Assembly: GCA_016191225.1 (NCBI GenBank)
Contig: JACPPC010000020.1
Location: 1 to 64,000 of the forward strand
Origin: Gemmatimonadota bacterium
Lineage (GTDB): Bacteria; Gemmatimonadota; Gemmatimonadetes; Gemmatimonadales; Gemmatimonadaceae
Direction of reading: 5' to 3'
DNA: 64,000 nucleotides
The position numbers and the translations under genes were made by a program. The first letter of the stretch is position 1; each line of letters begins with the position of its first letter. Of the stretch, positions 28,610-37,922 are shown piece after piece. Below the pieces are notes generated by a model, which was given only the letters and a program-made list of their open reading frames with translations, did no database searches and was not told the origin of the DNA.

Positions 28610-30315
28610 GCGATCAGAAGGTCTGCCCAACGTGCGGCACGGAGTACCCGGTTTCGGAGCGCTTCTGCCCGCGTGACGGCTCGGCCCTCCGCAGCTCGAG
28701 CAGGCAGGCCGACCTGGTGGGAACGGTGATCGCCGACCGCTACCACGTGATCAAGAAGCTGGGCGAGGGCGGGATGGGCTCGGTCTACCTCGCCGAGCAC
28801 GTGAAGATGGGGCGCAAGAGCGCGATCAAGGTCATGAACCCCGGATCGGTGCAGGACGCCGACGCGATCGCGCGGTTCAACCGCGAGGCGAGCAACGCCA
28901 GCCGGCTCAACCACCCGAACATCTGCGCGATCTACGATTTCGGCGAGACGTCGGAGGGGATGATCTACCTCGCGATGGAGTTCATCGAGGGGAAGTCGCT
29001 CACCGGCGTGATCGGGGACGCGGGGGCGCTGGCGGCGCCGCGGGCGGCGTCGATCATCCACCAGGCCGCCGACGCGCTGCAGCAGGCGCACGACTACGGA
29101 ATCGTGCATCGCGACCTGAAGCCCGACAACATCATGATCACGAGGAATCGCGACGGCAGCGACCTCGTGAAGGTGGTGGACTTCGGGATCGCCAAGGCGA
29201 GTTCGAGCGACGCGCAGAAGGTGACCAAGACGGGGCTGGTGGTGGGGACGCCGGAGTACATGAGCCCGGAGCAGCTCGCCGGCGACAAGCTGGACGGCCG
29301 GAGCGACATCTACTCGCTGGCGCTGGTCGCCTTCAACTGCTTCACGGGGACCCTCCCCTTCCCCAGCGATTCGCAGCAGGAAGCGATGATCATGCGGCTC
29401 ACCGACCGGCCCAAGACGCTCGCCGAGATGAAGCCGGGGGTGAACTGGCCGCCGGAGTTGCAGGCGGTGATGGACCGGGCCCTCGCACGCGACGCGAAGG
29501 ACCGCTACACCAGCGCCGCCGAGTTCGGCCGCGACCTCTCCCGGTCGGTGGAGGGGATGCCGGCCAAGCCCGTCTCCGCCGCCGAGGCGGGGACGATGGT
29601 GATCAACGCGACGGCGGCGGTGGCCGCTGCCCAAGCGGTGCCGCAGACCCGAGTGGCGAGTGCGGCCGAGCGGCCCGCGCCAGCGCCCCAGGCCCCAGCG
29701 GCGGCCGCCCCTGATGCGCAGCTGGCGGCGGCGCCGGTGCGGAAGGGCTCCGGGGTGCTGATCGGAGGCGGGGTGGGAGCCCTGGCGGTGCTGGGCGTGG
29801 TCGGCTGGCTGGTGTTCGGCCAGATGAAGGGAGGTTCGCCGTCCGGTGGAACTCCCCCGGACGTTGCCGCCCAGACGAGCGCGATGGCCAACCTTCCCAG
29901 TGGCGGGACGTCGACCCCGACCGGGGGAACGACGAACCCGGCGCCCGGGGGAACGCCGGGCGACGCGGGCACCAAGCGGTCGAACCGGGGCACCAGGGTG
30001 ACGAATCCGCCTCTGGTGCCGGGTGGCGGCGGGACCGAGGACGCGGCGTCGCAGCTTGCCAGGCTCCGCACCCAGGTCGAGGACGTGGAAAAGGCCAACG
30101 GCGCCGACGTGCTCGCGCGGGTCACGCTGCTCGCCCCGAAACTCACGGCAGGGCTCGACAAGCTCACGGCGCGCTACATCATGGCCCTGGCCTACCTCAA
30201 GCAGGACAACACCGCACAAGGGTGCCCCCTGCTGAAGGAGGTCGAGCCGAGCGCCGGGCGCATCGATGCCACGGTCGAGATCAAGAAGTTCAAGGACGTG
30301 GGGACCTGCCCCTAG
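28606..30315 (+). CDS. Serine/threonine protein kinase, N-terminal zinc ribbon, C-terminal TM and extracytoplasmic domain
   Basis: CPTCGTEYPVSERFCPRDG; YHVIKKLGEGGMGSVYLAEH; VHRDLKPDNIMI; VVDFGIAKA; TM VLIGGGVGALAVLGVVGWLVFG. Confidence 0.93.
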   Translation: MSDQKVCPTCGTEYPVSERFCPRDGSALRSSSRQADLVGTVIADRYHVIKKLGEGGMGSVYLAEHVKMGRKSAIKVMNPGSVQDADAIARFNREASNASRLNHPNICAIYDFGETSEGMIYLAMEFIEGKSLTGVIGDAGALAAPRAASIIHQAADALQQAHDYGIVHRDLKPDNIMITRNRDGSDLVKVVDFGIAKASSSDAQKVTKTGLVVGTPEYMSPEQLAGDKLDGRSDIYSLALVAFNCFTGTLPFPSDSQQEAMIMRLTDRPKTLAEMKPGVNWPPELQAVMDRALARDAKDRYTSAAEFGRDLSRSVEGMPAKPVSAAEAGTMVINATAAVAAAQAVPQTRVASAAERPAPAPQAPAAAAPDAQLAAAPVRKGSGVLIGGGVGALAVLGVVGWLVFGQMKGGSPSGGTPPDVAAQTSAMANLPSGGTSTPTGGTTNPAPGGTPGDAGTKRSNRGTRVTNPPLVPGGGGTEDAASQLARLRTQVEDVEKANGADVLARVTLLAPKLTAGLDKLTARYIMALAYLKQDNTAQGCPLLKEVEPSAGRIDATVEIKKFKDVGTCP

Positions 30316-30393
30316 TGACCCACGTCCTTCCCTCCCCCGCGCCCGCGTGCCACCTTTGCGCCAGTTTCCCCGTCTCCCACCCCCGCTGAACGC

Positions 30394-31617
30394 GTGACTT
30401 TCCCGGACTCGAATCCCGGCAGCGCCCCGGCTCGCGACATCATCGTCCACGTCTTCGGACGGACGGACGTGGGCCGCACGCGTGAGCACAACGAGGACGC
30501 GTTCGTGGTCGCCGACCTGACGACCGACAACGCGACGCTGCAGCCCGAGGTGCGCACGCACCAGCTCGGGGAGCGCGGGACGCTGTTCATGGTGGCCGAC
30601 GGGATGGGCGGGGCGGCGGCGGGGGAGATCGCCAGCGCGATGGCGACCGACGTGATCCTGGCCGAGCTGCGCCGGATCTGGCTGACCGCCGAGAACCCGA
30701 GCGCGGACCGCTTCGCGATGTCGCTCAAGTCGGCCACCGAGGCGGCGAACACGCGCATTCACCAGTACGCGGTGGACCACCCCGAGCACCGCGGCATGGG
30801 GACGACGGCGACGATCGCGGGACTGATCGGCGACAGCCTGATCCTCGCCCAGGTGGGCGACAGCCGGGCCTACCTGATTCGCGACGGCGTGGCGCGGCAG
30901 ATCACGAAGGACCAGTCGCTGATCCAGAAGCTCGTCGAGGCCGGCGAGCTGACGCCCGAGGAAGCCGAGCAGAGCGAGCGCCGCAACATCATCCTGCAGG
31001 CGCTGGGGCCGGAGTCGAACATCAAGACCGACATCACGGTGCAGCAGGTGCGGAAGGGCGACACGCTGGTGCTCTGCTCGGACGGCCTGTCGGGGCAGGT
31101 GAAGCCGGAGCAGATCGCCGAGGCGGTGAACACCACGCCGGACCTGACCGCGCTCTGCAAGCGGCTGATCGACCTCGCGAACGAGAATGGCGGCCCGGAC
31201 AACATCACGGTGGTCGCGGCGCGCTTCGAGGGAGCGGGGCTCGACTCGGCGGCGACGAGCGACGCGGTGGGGCACCGCCAGTTCCGCTTCAGCGGCGAAG
31301 CGCGGGCCACGATGCCGATGTCGCCGGGGGAGCTGGCGGAGACCACGGCCGAGGTGGTGGCGCCGGGGAGCGTGGACCCGAACGCGCTCACGCCGGTGGA
31401 GGCGATCGAGGCGATCGAGATCACCGACCTCAAGCTGATCGTGCGCCAGAGCGGGAACAAGCCGCCGCCGGCGGCGATCAGCGAGAAACCCACGCCGCGG
31501 AAGAACCCGGCGGCGACGACGGGGAGCGGCCCGGGGCCGCTGGTGTGGGCGGCGATCGCGATCGTGCTCGCGGTGGTGGGCTACTTCGTGATCCAGGGGA
31601 TGGGCAGCGCGCCATGA
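30394..31617 (+). CDS. PP2C-family Ser/Thr phosphatase with C-terminal TM
   Basis: GRTREHNEDAFVV, LFMVADGMGGAAAGEIAS, GMGTTATIAGLIGDSLILAQVGDSRAYLIR, GGPDNITVVAARF; TM LVWAAIAIVLAVVGYFVIQG. Confidence 0.92.
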   Translation: MTFPDSNPGSAPARDIIVHVFGRTDVGRTREHNEDAFVVADLTTDNATLQPEVRTHQLGERGTLFMVADGMGGAAAGEIASAMATDVILAELRRIWLTAENPSADRFAMSLKSATEAANTRIHQYAVDHPEHRGMGTTATIAGLIGDSLILAQVGDSRAYLIRDGVARQITKDQSLIQKLVEAGELTPEEAEQSERRNIILQALGPESNIKTDITVQQVRKGDTLVLCSDGLSGQVKPEQIAEAVNTTPDLTALCKRLIDLANENGGPDNITVVAARFEGAGLDSAATSDAVGHRQFRFSGEARATMPMSPGELAETTAEVVAPGSVDPNALTPVEAIEAIEITDLKLIVRQSGNKPPPAAISEKPTPRKNPAATTGSGPGPLVWAAIAIVLAVVGYFVIQGMGSAP

Positions 31618-31627
31618 GCGCCCGCCG

Positions 31628-33055
31628 ATGAGCGTCGCGCTCGCCGTCCGCTCGGGCGCACTGGCCGGGCGGACGTTTTCATTTGACCGCGCGATGTTCT
31701 CCGTCGGGCGTCACCCCGACTGCGACCTCGTGTTCGACGCCCACAAGGACATCGACGTGTCGGGCAGGCACGCCGAGTTCGTGACGATCGGCCCGCGCAC
31801 GGTGGTGCGGGACCTCGGCAGCACGAACGGCACCTGGCTCAACGGCGTGCGGCTGGGCGGCGACGCCGAGGTATACTCGGGCGACACGGTGGGCTTCGGC
31901 GAGCGCGGTCCGCAGGTGGTGGTGACCGTCGAGGGGGGCGCGCCGCGCCCCGCAGCCAGCCCCGCCGCGAGGGTGTCGAGCGGGGCGCGCGTGCCCGACA
32001 CGGGGCCGGCGGCCCCTCCCGTCGCGCCGGTGGCGAGCGCGACGCCCCCCGGGATGCCGATCGGCCGCGGCACGCAGATGAAGATCAACGCCGCGGTGGA
32101 GCAGACGACCAGGAAGATGCAGGTGATGCTGCTGATGGTCGCGGTCGTGCTGGGCGCGGCGGGGATCGGGGCGTACCTGTACGGCAAGAGGCAGGGCGAC
32201 GAGAAGATCAAGCAGCTGATGGCGAGCAATGACTCCGTGCTCAGGTCGTACACCGCCGCCCTCGAAGCCGCGAAGGGCAAGGCCGGCGGCCTCGACACCG
32301 TGCTGACCCGCTATCAGGCCGAGATGCGGCGGATGCAGGCGCAGATCGCCGCCGGCGGGAGCCGCGAGGACGTGGAGCGGCTGCAGCGCGAGCTCGACGA
32401 GGCCCGACGCGGCGGAGCGCGGGTGCTCAGCGCCGCGCAGATGGACCTCGAGGCGATCTACGCCCGCAACGGCAAGGCGGTGGCGCTGATCATCGTCGAG
32501 ATGCCGAATGGCGAGAAGTCGGCGGCCACCGCGTTCAGCATCGACGCCAAGGGGGTGCTGGTGACCAACCGGCATGCGGTGAAGGACCCCGGCACGGGGG
32601 CGGTGGCGAAGCGGATCGCGGTGCTGTTCAACGACACGCAGGGGTGGCAGCCGGCGCACGTGGTGCGGGTGAACGACGGCGACGACGACCTGGCGGTGCT
32701 GCAGCTGGACCGGGCGGGGCCGTTCCCGGCCGTGGTGGGTGTGGCGCCGGTGGCCGACGCGCCGCGGAGCGGCCAGTCGGTGGCGATCATCGGCTACCCG
32801 CTGGGGGTGGACCTCGGGGTCGAGGGCGGGCTGCGGGGCACGGCGCGGGCGTCGATCAATCCCGGCACGGTGAGCAAGACGATCGAGCGGCTGACGCAGA
32901 TCGACGCGTACGCGGCGCAGGGGTCGAGCGGGAGCCCGGTGTTCGACAACAGGGGGCTCGTGATCGGCGTGGTGTACGGCGGGCCGACCGAGGCGCAGGG
33001 AAGGATCGTGTACGCCGTGCCGCTGGCGAAGCTGATCGGGGAGCTCGCGCGGTAG
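31628..33055 (+). CDS. FHA domain - TM - coiled coil - trypsin-like serine protease
   Basis: FSVGRHPDCDLVF...VSGRHAEF...DLGSTNGTWLNG; TM VMLLMVAVVLGAAGIGAYLYG; LVTNRHAV, DDDLAVLQLD, AAQGSSGSPVFDNRGLVIGVVYGG catalytic triad motifs. Confidence 0.9.
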   Translation: MSVALAVRSGALAGRTFSFDRAMFSVGRHPDCDLVFDAHKDIDVSGRHAEFVTIGPRTVVRDLGSTNGTWLNGVRLGGDAEVYSGDTVGFGERGPQVVVTVEGGAPRPAASPAARVSSGARVPDTGPAAPPVAPVASATPPGMPIGRGTQMKINAAVEQTTRKMQVMLLMVAVVLGAAGIGAYLYGKRQGDEKIKQLMASNDSVLRSYTAALEAAKGKAGGLDTVLTRYQAEMRRMQAQIAAGGSREDVERLQRELDEARRGGARVLSAAQMDLEAIYARNGKAVALIIVEMPNGEKSAATAFSIDAKGVLVTNRHAVKDPGTGAVAKRIAVLFNDTQGWQPAHVVRVNDGDDDLAVLQLDRAGPFPAVVGVAPVADAPRSGQSVAIIGYPLGVDLGVEGGLRGTARASINPGTVSKTIERLTQIDAYAAQGSSGSPVFDNRGLVIGVVYGGPTEAQGRIVYAVPLAKLIGELAR

Positions 33056-33095
33056 CGGGCAGAGGTGGACCGAGAGGACGATGAGGAAGGCGCAA

Positions 33096-33400
33096 CCACC
33101 GAGGCGCGGAGGGTGGTGCCACGGAGGCTCTCGGAGGGGGCGGGTCACGCTCGACGGCAGCGGCGTCGTTGGGCAGGGCGCGCTCGGCGGGTGGAAGGGC
33201 GCTCACGGGATCTCCCGGCCACGCTCGACATGTCGCACGGAACGCGGCGTCGCGCGCAAACCCGCCCGGGAGCCGGCAGTACGGCAGGGGCATGCCTTGC
33301 GCCGTGCCGGCGCGGTCGAGGGCCCGCCGCTGCGCTTCCAGGTCCCCTGCCCCCGCCCTCTCCGCGTGGCTCCGTGCCCCCCCGAGCGTCGGCGGTTACG
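33096..33400. repeat. MITE-like element bounded by imperfect terminal inverted repeats
   Basis: Left AACCACCGAGGCGCGGAGGGTGGTGCCACGGAGG..GGGGGCGGG; right end reverse-complements to AACCGCCGACGCTCGGGGGGGCACGGAGCCACGCGGAGAGGGCGGGG; no convincing ORF between. Confidence 0.45.
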
Positions 33401-33427
33401 CCTTCCTCCTCTTCCCCTCCGTCGGAC

Positions 33428-34897
33428 TCACAGCCCCCTCCTGAGCACGAGCCACCGCGCCGCCGCGGCCTGCATGCCTCCCTCGCCGCCCCAGGCGCAG
33501 GCCACGGGAAGGTCGCCGGGAATCGCCCACGCGAACCGCGGGTCGCCGAACTGGAAGACCATCGCCTCGCGCCCCGCCGCACGCGCCGCGGCGCTCAGGT
33601 CCGCCACCTGGCCGAGCGCAAGCGACGAGTAGCCGCTGCGCCCCTTGCCCGCCCGCACCTCGCCGTAGAGCGCGATCACGAAGGTCGACCGCGCCCCGGG
33701 CGTCGGGCCATCGACGGCACGCGAGGCGACCCCGGCGGCGCGGAGGGACTCGAACAGGACGCCGCGCGACGGCGGCTGCGGCGTATCGAGGTCGTCGTCC
33801 ACCACCGCCACCTCGATCGGCGCCCGCACCGGCGGCGGCGAGCCTCGCACGAGGTGGATTACCCGGTCGGTGAGCTGCATCCCCCACGCGATGTCGGCCG
33901 CGCTCGGCTTGCGGAACTCGTCGGGGCTCGACGCCCACTGCGCCCACTTGCGGCGGCGGCGCAGGGAGCGCTGCACCATCGCGGCGTCGAGCAGGTGCTC
34001 GTCCACGGCGCGGTTGAGCGCCGCCAGGGTGCCGTCGAGGTCCGCCGGCGCGAGCAGCAGGTCGCAACCGGCCACGAGCGCCATCACCGCCGCCTCGGCC
34101 TCGGTGGCCCCATCGAGCACCCCCGCCATGTCGAGGGCGTCGGTCACGACGAGGCTGTCGAAGCCCATCGCGGTGCGCAGCAGCCCGCCAATGATGTCGC
34201 GCGAGCAGGTGGCGGGCGCCCCGCTCGGGTCGAGGGCGGGGTAGGCCACGTGCGCCGTCAGGAAGGCGGCAACCCCGGCCTCGATCGCCGCGCGAAACGG
34301 GACGATGTCGGCCTCGCGCAGTTCGTCGTCGCCGGCGTCGACGCGCGGGAGCACGAGGTGCGAGTCGGCCCCGCTGCGGCCATGTCCCGGGAAGTGCTTG
34401 GCCGTGGCCAGCACCCCCTCGCTCTGGCAGGCCTCGATCCAGGTGCGTGCGAGGGCCGCCGTGGCCGCCGGGTCGTTGCCGAAGGCGCGCGTCCCGACGA
34501 TCGGGTTTCCCGGATCGAGGTCGAGGTCGCAGACGGGGGCGAGGACCCAGTTCACGCCGATGGTGCGAACCTCCTTGGCGGTGAGGCGCGCGGCGCGGCG
34601 CAGCGCGTCGAGGTCGCCGAGCGACGCCAGCGCGGCGAGCGGGGGGAGCCCGGTCGCGCCGCCGAACTGCTGGCCGGCGCCGCGCTCGCAGTCGCCGGCG
34701 ATGAGGAGCGGCGTCCGGCTCTTGCGGCGCAGGTCGCGGGTGAGGGTTCGCACGGCGTCCTGCGTGCCGCCGTGGACGACGAAGCCACCGACTCCAGCGG
34801 CGAGGGCCCGCTCGACGCGCGGCAGCTCCGGCGCGAATCCGGCGGCGCCCTGCCAGCGGATCGCGGGAACGAGGAGCTCGGCGACGTCGCTCTTCAC
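33428..34897 (-). CDS. Glycoside hydrolase family 3 beta-N-acetylhexosaminidase (NagZ-like)
   Basis: APVCDLDLDPGNPIVGTRAFGNDP...LATAKHFPGHGRSGADSHLVLP...VVTDALDMAGV. Confidence 0.88.
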   Translation of the reverse strand: MKSDVAELLVPAIRWQGAAGFAPELPRVERALAAGVGGFVVHGGTQDAVRTLTRDLRRKSRTPLLIAGDCERGAGQQFGGATGLPPLAALASLGDLDALRRAARLTAKEVRTIGVNWVLAPVCDLDLDPGNPIVGTRAFGNDPAATAALARTWIEACQSEGVLATAKHFPGHGRSGADSHLVLPRVDAGDDELREADIVPFRAAIEAGVAAFLTAHVAYPALDPSGAPATCSRDIIGGLLRTAMGFDSLVVTDALDMAGVLDGATEAEAAVMALVAGCDLLLAPADLDGTLAALNRAVDEHLLDAAMVQRSLRRRRKWAQWASSPDEFRKPSAADIAWGMQLTDRVIHLVRGSPPPVRAPIEVAVVDDDLDTPQPPSRGVLFESLRAAGVASRAVDGPTPGARSTFVIALYGEVRAGKGRSGYSSLALGQVADLSAAARAAGREAMVFQFGDPRFAWAIPGDLPVACAWGGEGGMQAAAARWLVLRRGL

Positions 34898-34987
34898 GAG
34901 TCGCTCGCCAGCAGGGAGTGTGTGCGGCGCGAGGCGGCCACACCGCGCGGGCGGAGTGGGTGGCGCGGGCCGGGGCCGGTCACGCGA

Positions 34988-36142
34988 TCACCACGCCGGC
35001 GTGGCGGGGGTGAACGAGCCCAGCACCCGGGGGCCGCGGGCGCCCGTGGCCGAGGGAATGTTGCCGGCGCGGTGCCGCAGGTGCAGCCAGCCCAGCAGGG
35101 CGAAGGCCACCGCCTCCTTGGCGTCGCCGTCGAAGAAGAGCTCGGCGAACGGCCGCACGGTGCGCGGCGCCAGCGCGGCGGCCAAGGCGTGCATGAGCGC
35201 CGGGTTCCGTGCGCCGCCGCCAGAGACGACGACCTCCCGCACCGGCTCGGGAATGAAGCGCGCATGCGCGTCGGCGATCGAGGCCGCGGTGAGGGCCACC
35301 GCGGTGGCGACGATGTCCTCGTCGCGGCAGCGGGGTTGCGCCGCGCGGCAGTCGGCCATGAGGGCCGCGGCATAGGCGGTGCCGAACACTTCCCGGCCGG
35401 TCGACTTGGGGGGCGGGGCGGCGAAGTACGGATCGGCAAGGCGCCGCGCGACGACGTTCATGACCGGGGCGCCGGCGGCGGCGAGGGCGCCATCCACGTC
35501 GTAGGGAAGATGCGGTCGCAGCGCCCGGGTGACCGCGTCGACCACGGCGACGCCGGGTCCCGTGTCGAAGGCACGAACGCCCGTGATCTCGCCCCCAGGG
35601 GGAACGACCGTCACGTTGGCCATGCCACCGATGTTCTGCAGCGCACGCCAGGCGGTGCCGCTGAACAGCAGCGCGTCGGCGATCGGCACGAGCGGCGCCC
35701 CCTGCCCTCCCGCGGCCACGTCGCGGCTGCGGAAGTCGCTCACGACGGCGAGGCCGGTGCGCTCGGCGATCACGGCGGCGTTCCCCACCTGCCAGGTGGC
35801 AACGGCGGGCTGGTGCCAGATCGTCTGCCCGTGACTGGCGACGGCGGCGATGTCGGCCCGGGCGACGCCCGCCTCCGCAATGGCCGCGATCGCGGCGGCG
35901 GCGAGCGACTCGCCCACGGCGACGTCGAGGGCGGCGTACTCGGCGGTGGTCGCGCCGGCGATCGCGCGGTCGATGCGCTCCCGCTCGGCGGGGGCGTAGG
36001 GGCGCTGCACGAAGGCGAGCAGGTCCACCCGCACGGGGGTGCCGCCGACGCGGACCACGGCGGCGCTCGCGCCGTCGAGGCTCGTGCCGGACATCAGCCC
36101 CACGATCACGGCGGGGGCGTCGGCGTGGGCACGGTCGCTCAC
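34988..36142 (-). CDS. anmK: Anhydro-N-acetylmuramic acid kinase
   Basis: VIVGLMSGTSLDGASAAVVRV, VASHGQTIWHQP, LQNIGGMANVTVV, AFDTGPGVAVVD, VVVSGGGARNPALM. Confidence 0.93.
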   Translation of the reverse strand: MSDRAHADAPAVIVGLMSGTSLDGASAAVVRVGGTPVRVDLLAFVQRPYAPAERERIDRAIAGATTAEYAALDVAVGESLAAAAIAAIAEAGVARADIAAVASHGQTIWHQPAVATWQVGNAAVIAERTGLAVVSDFRSRDVAAGGQGAPLVPIADALLFSGTAWRALQNIGGMANVTVVPPGGEITGVRAFDTGPGVAVVDAVTRALRPHLPYDVDGALAAAGAPVMNVVARRLADPYFAAPPPKSTGREVFGTAYAAALMADCRAAQPRCRDEDIVATAVALTAASIADAHARFIPEPVREVVVSGGGARNPALMHALAAALAPRTVRPFAELFFDGDAKEAVAFALLGWLHLRHRAGNIPSATGARGPRVLGSFTPATPAW

Positions 36143-37059
36143 GTGACCGGGGGCGTGGCCTCGGTGAGGGCGTGGCGAATCACGCCGCCGGCGGTCTCGA
36201 GGGCCGCGCGGGCCTCGGCGGCGCCGATCCCGCGCAGTTGCATCACGAGGGCCAGCTTCACCTGGCCGTCGGCGTGGGAGAGCACGGCGCGGGCGGTGTC
36301 GCGATCGACGTCGCACACTTCCATCACGATCCGCTCGCTGCGGTCGCGGAGCTTCAGGTTGGTCGCCCGCAGGTCCACCATCAGGTTGCCGTACGTCTTG
36401 CCGATGCGGATCATGGCGCCGGTGGTGATCGTGTTGAGCACGAGCTTGGTCGCCGTGCCCGCCTTGAGCCGCGTGGAGCCGGTGACGACCTCCGGGCCGA
36501 CGACCGGCACGATGGCGACGTCCACGCCGGCCACGAGCTCGGCCGGGGGCGGTGTGCAGGCCACGAGCGCGGTATGCGCGCCGCGCTCGCGGGCGCGGGC
36601 CAGCGCCGCGTGCACGAACGGCGTGGTGCCGCTCGCGGCGATGCCGATCACAACGTCACCCGCGCCGACGTTGCGCTCGTCGATCGCGGCGGTGCCGTCG
36701 GCGGGGCGGTCCTCGGCCCCTTCCTGCGAGCGGGTGAGCGCGGGCTCGCCACCGGCGATAATCCCCTGCACCATCCCGGGCTCGACGCCGAAGGTGGGCG
36801 GGCACTCGCTGGCGTCGAGCACGCCCAGCCGCCCGGAGGTGCCCGCGCCGACGTAGAACAAGCGGCCGCCGCGGCGAAAGGCGGCGGCGACGGCCTCAAC
36901 GACCTTCGCGATCGCATCGCGCTGCGTGTGGACGGCGGCGGCGACGCCGGCGTCCTCGGCATTGATGAGGTCGACGATCTCGAGCGCCGACGCGAGGTCG
37001 ATCGACGCCGTGCGCGGGTTGCGCTGCTCGGTGATGCGGGGGTCGAGCGCGGGAGGCAC
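36139..37059 (-). CDS. murQ: N-acetylmuramic acid 6-phosphate etherase
   Basis: TEQRNPRTASIDLASALEIVDLINAED, GGRLFYVGAGTSGRLGVLDASECPPTFGVEPGMVQGIIAGG. Confidence 0.95.
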   Translation of the reverse strand: MPPALDPRITEQRNPRTASIDLASALEIVDLINAEDAGVAAAVHTQRDAIAKVVEAVAAAFRRGGRLFYVGAGTSGRLGVLDASECPPTFGVEPGMVQGIIAGGEPALTRSQEGAEDRPADGTAAIDERNVGAGDVVIGIAASGTTPFVHAALARARERGAHTALVACTPPPAELVAGVDVAIVPVVGPEVVTGSTRLKAGTATKLVLNTITTGAMIRIGKTYGNLMVDLRATNLKLRDRSERIVMEVCDVDRDTARAVLSHADGQVKLALVMQLRGIGAAEARAALETAGGVIRHALTEATPPVT

Positions 37060-37237
37060 GATCCGGAGGGTGGGCGGACGCGGCGCGCGCTGCGCCGGGC
37101 GGCGTGTCCGGCTGTCGGGGAGATGCGACGCGGCCTAAGTTACCGAGGGTAGCGCGCGCGTGGCTAGCTGTGCCGGTCTCCCGCGCGGGCGGCGCCCACT
37201 CGCGCCACGCCGCCCGCCACGACACCCAGGACCACCC

Positions 37238-37921
37238 GTGCTCCGCTGGCGTCCCCGCCGCGCGACTCCCCATGCCCGCCCGATCGCCGCCGCGCTCGCC
37301 GCGTGGTCCCTCGCGCTGGGCGGCGCCAGGGCAGTCGGCGCGCAGATCCTCTCGCTCCCGTCGGCCAACCCCGAGCCCGACTCCTGGATCGCGGCGGGGA
37401 CGGTGTTCACGAATGCCATGGGGCTGCGCGACGACGACCGCAACTCGTACTGGACGGTGAACGGGGTGACGGGCTACCGGATCTCGATCGACAAGGCCAT
37501 GGGCTCGGGGACCACCCTCGGCGTCGCGATCACCTTCACCAACCCGGCCACCTTCGTGAACGGCGGCACCAAGTGCCCCACGGGGTGCACGGGGAGCGGC
37601 CAGTTCGTGAGCTACGCGCTCAACTACCGCACGAGCGGCTTCTCGCCGGGAATGAGCTCGATCGGCGAGCTGTCGCTGGGCGTGCTGCGCCCCGGGACGA
37701 TCCGCGACAAGACGCTCGGCACCGAGATCGCCCCCGATCGCACCATTCCCTTCGCCGGCATCGGCGGCGGGCTGGCGTTCACCACGAGCCGGCGCTGGCA
37801 GGTCGAGCTCGTGCAGGAGTATCACTCGATCTTCGCCGGCGGCGGGATTTCCGGCGCCTCGACGCAATGGATCACTCGGCTCGGCGTGCGGATCGGGTTT
37901 GGCGCGCGCGAGGGGTACTAG
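37238..37921 (+). CDS. Secreted/outer membrane hypothetical protein
   Basis: Signal-like ARPIAAALAAWSLALGGARAVGAQ; Gly/aromatic beta-strand pattern ending in LGVRIGFGAREGY. Confidence 0.55.
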   Translation: MLRWRPRRATPHARPIAAALAAWSLALGGARAVGAQILSLPSANPEPDSWIAAGTVFTNAMGLRDDDRNSYWTVNGVTGYRISIDKAMGSGTTLGVAITFTNPATFVNGGTKCPTGCTGSGQFVSYALNYRTSGFSPGMSSIGELSLGVLRPGTIRDKTLGTEIAPDRTIPFAGIGGGLAFTTSRRWQVELVQEYHSIFAGGGISGASTQWITRLGVRIGFGAREGY

Positions 37922-37922
37922 C

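Noticed and set aside
28489-31275. 928 aa minus-strand ORF
   Set aside because: Antisense to the kinase and PP2C genes, which have clear catalytic motifs.
33065-36856. 1263 aa plus-strand ORF
   Set aside because: Antisense to nagZ-like/anmK/murQ; composition artefact.
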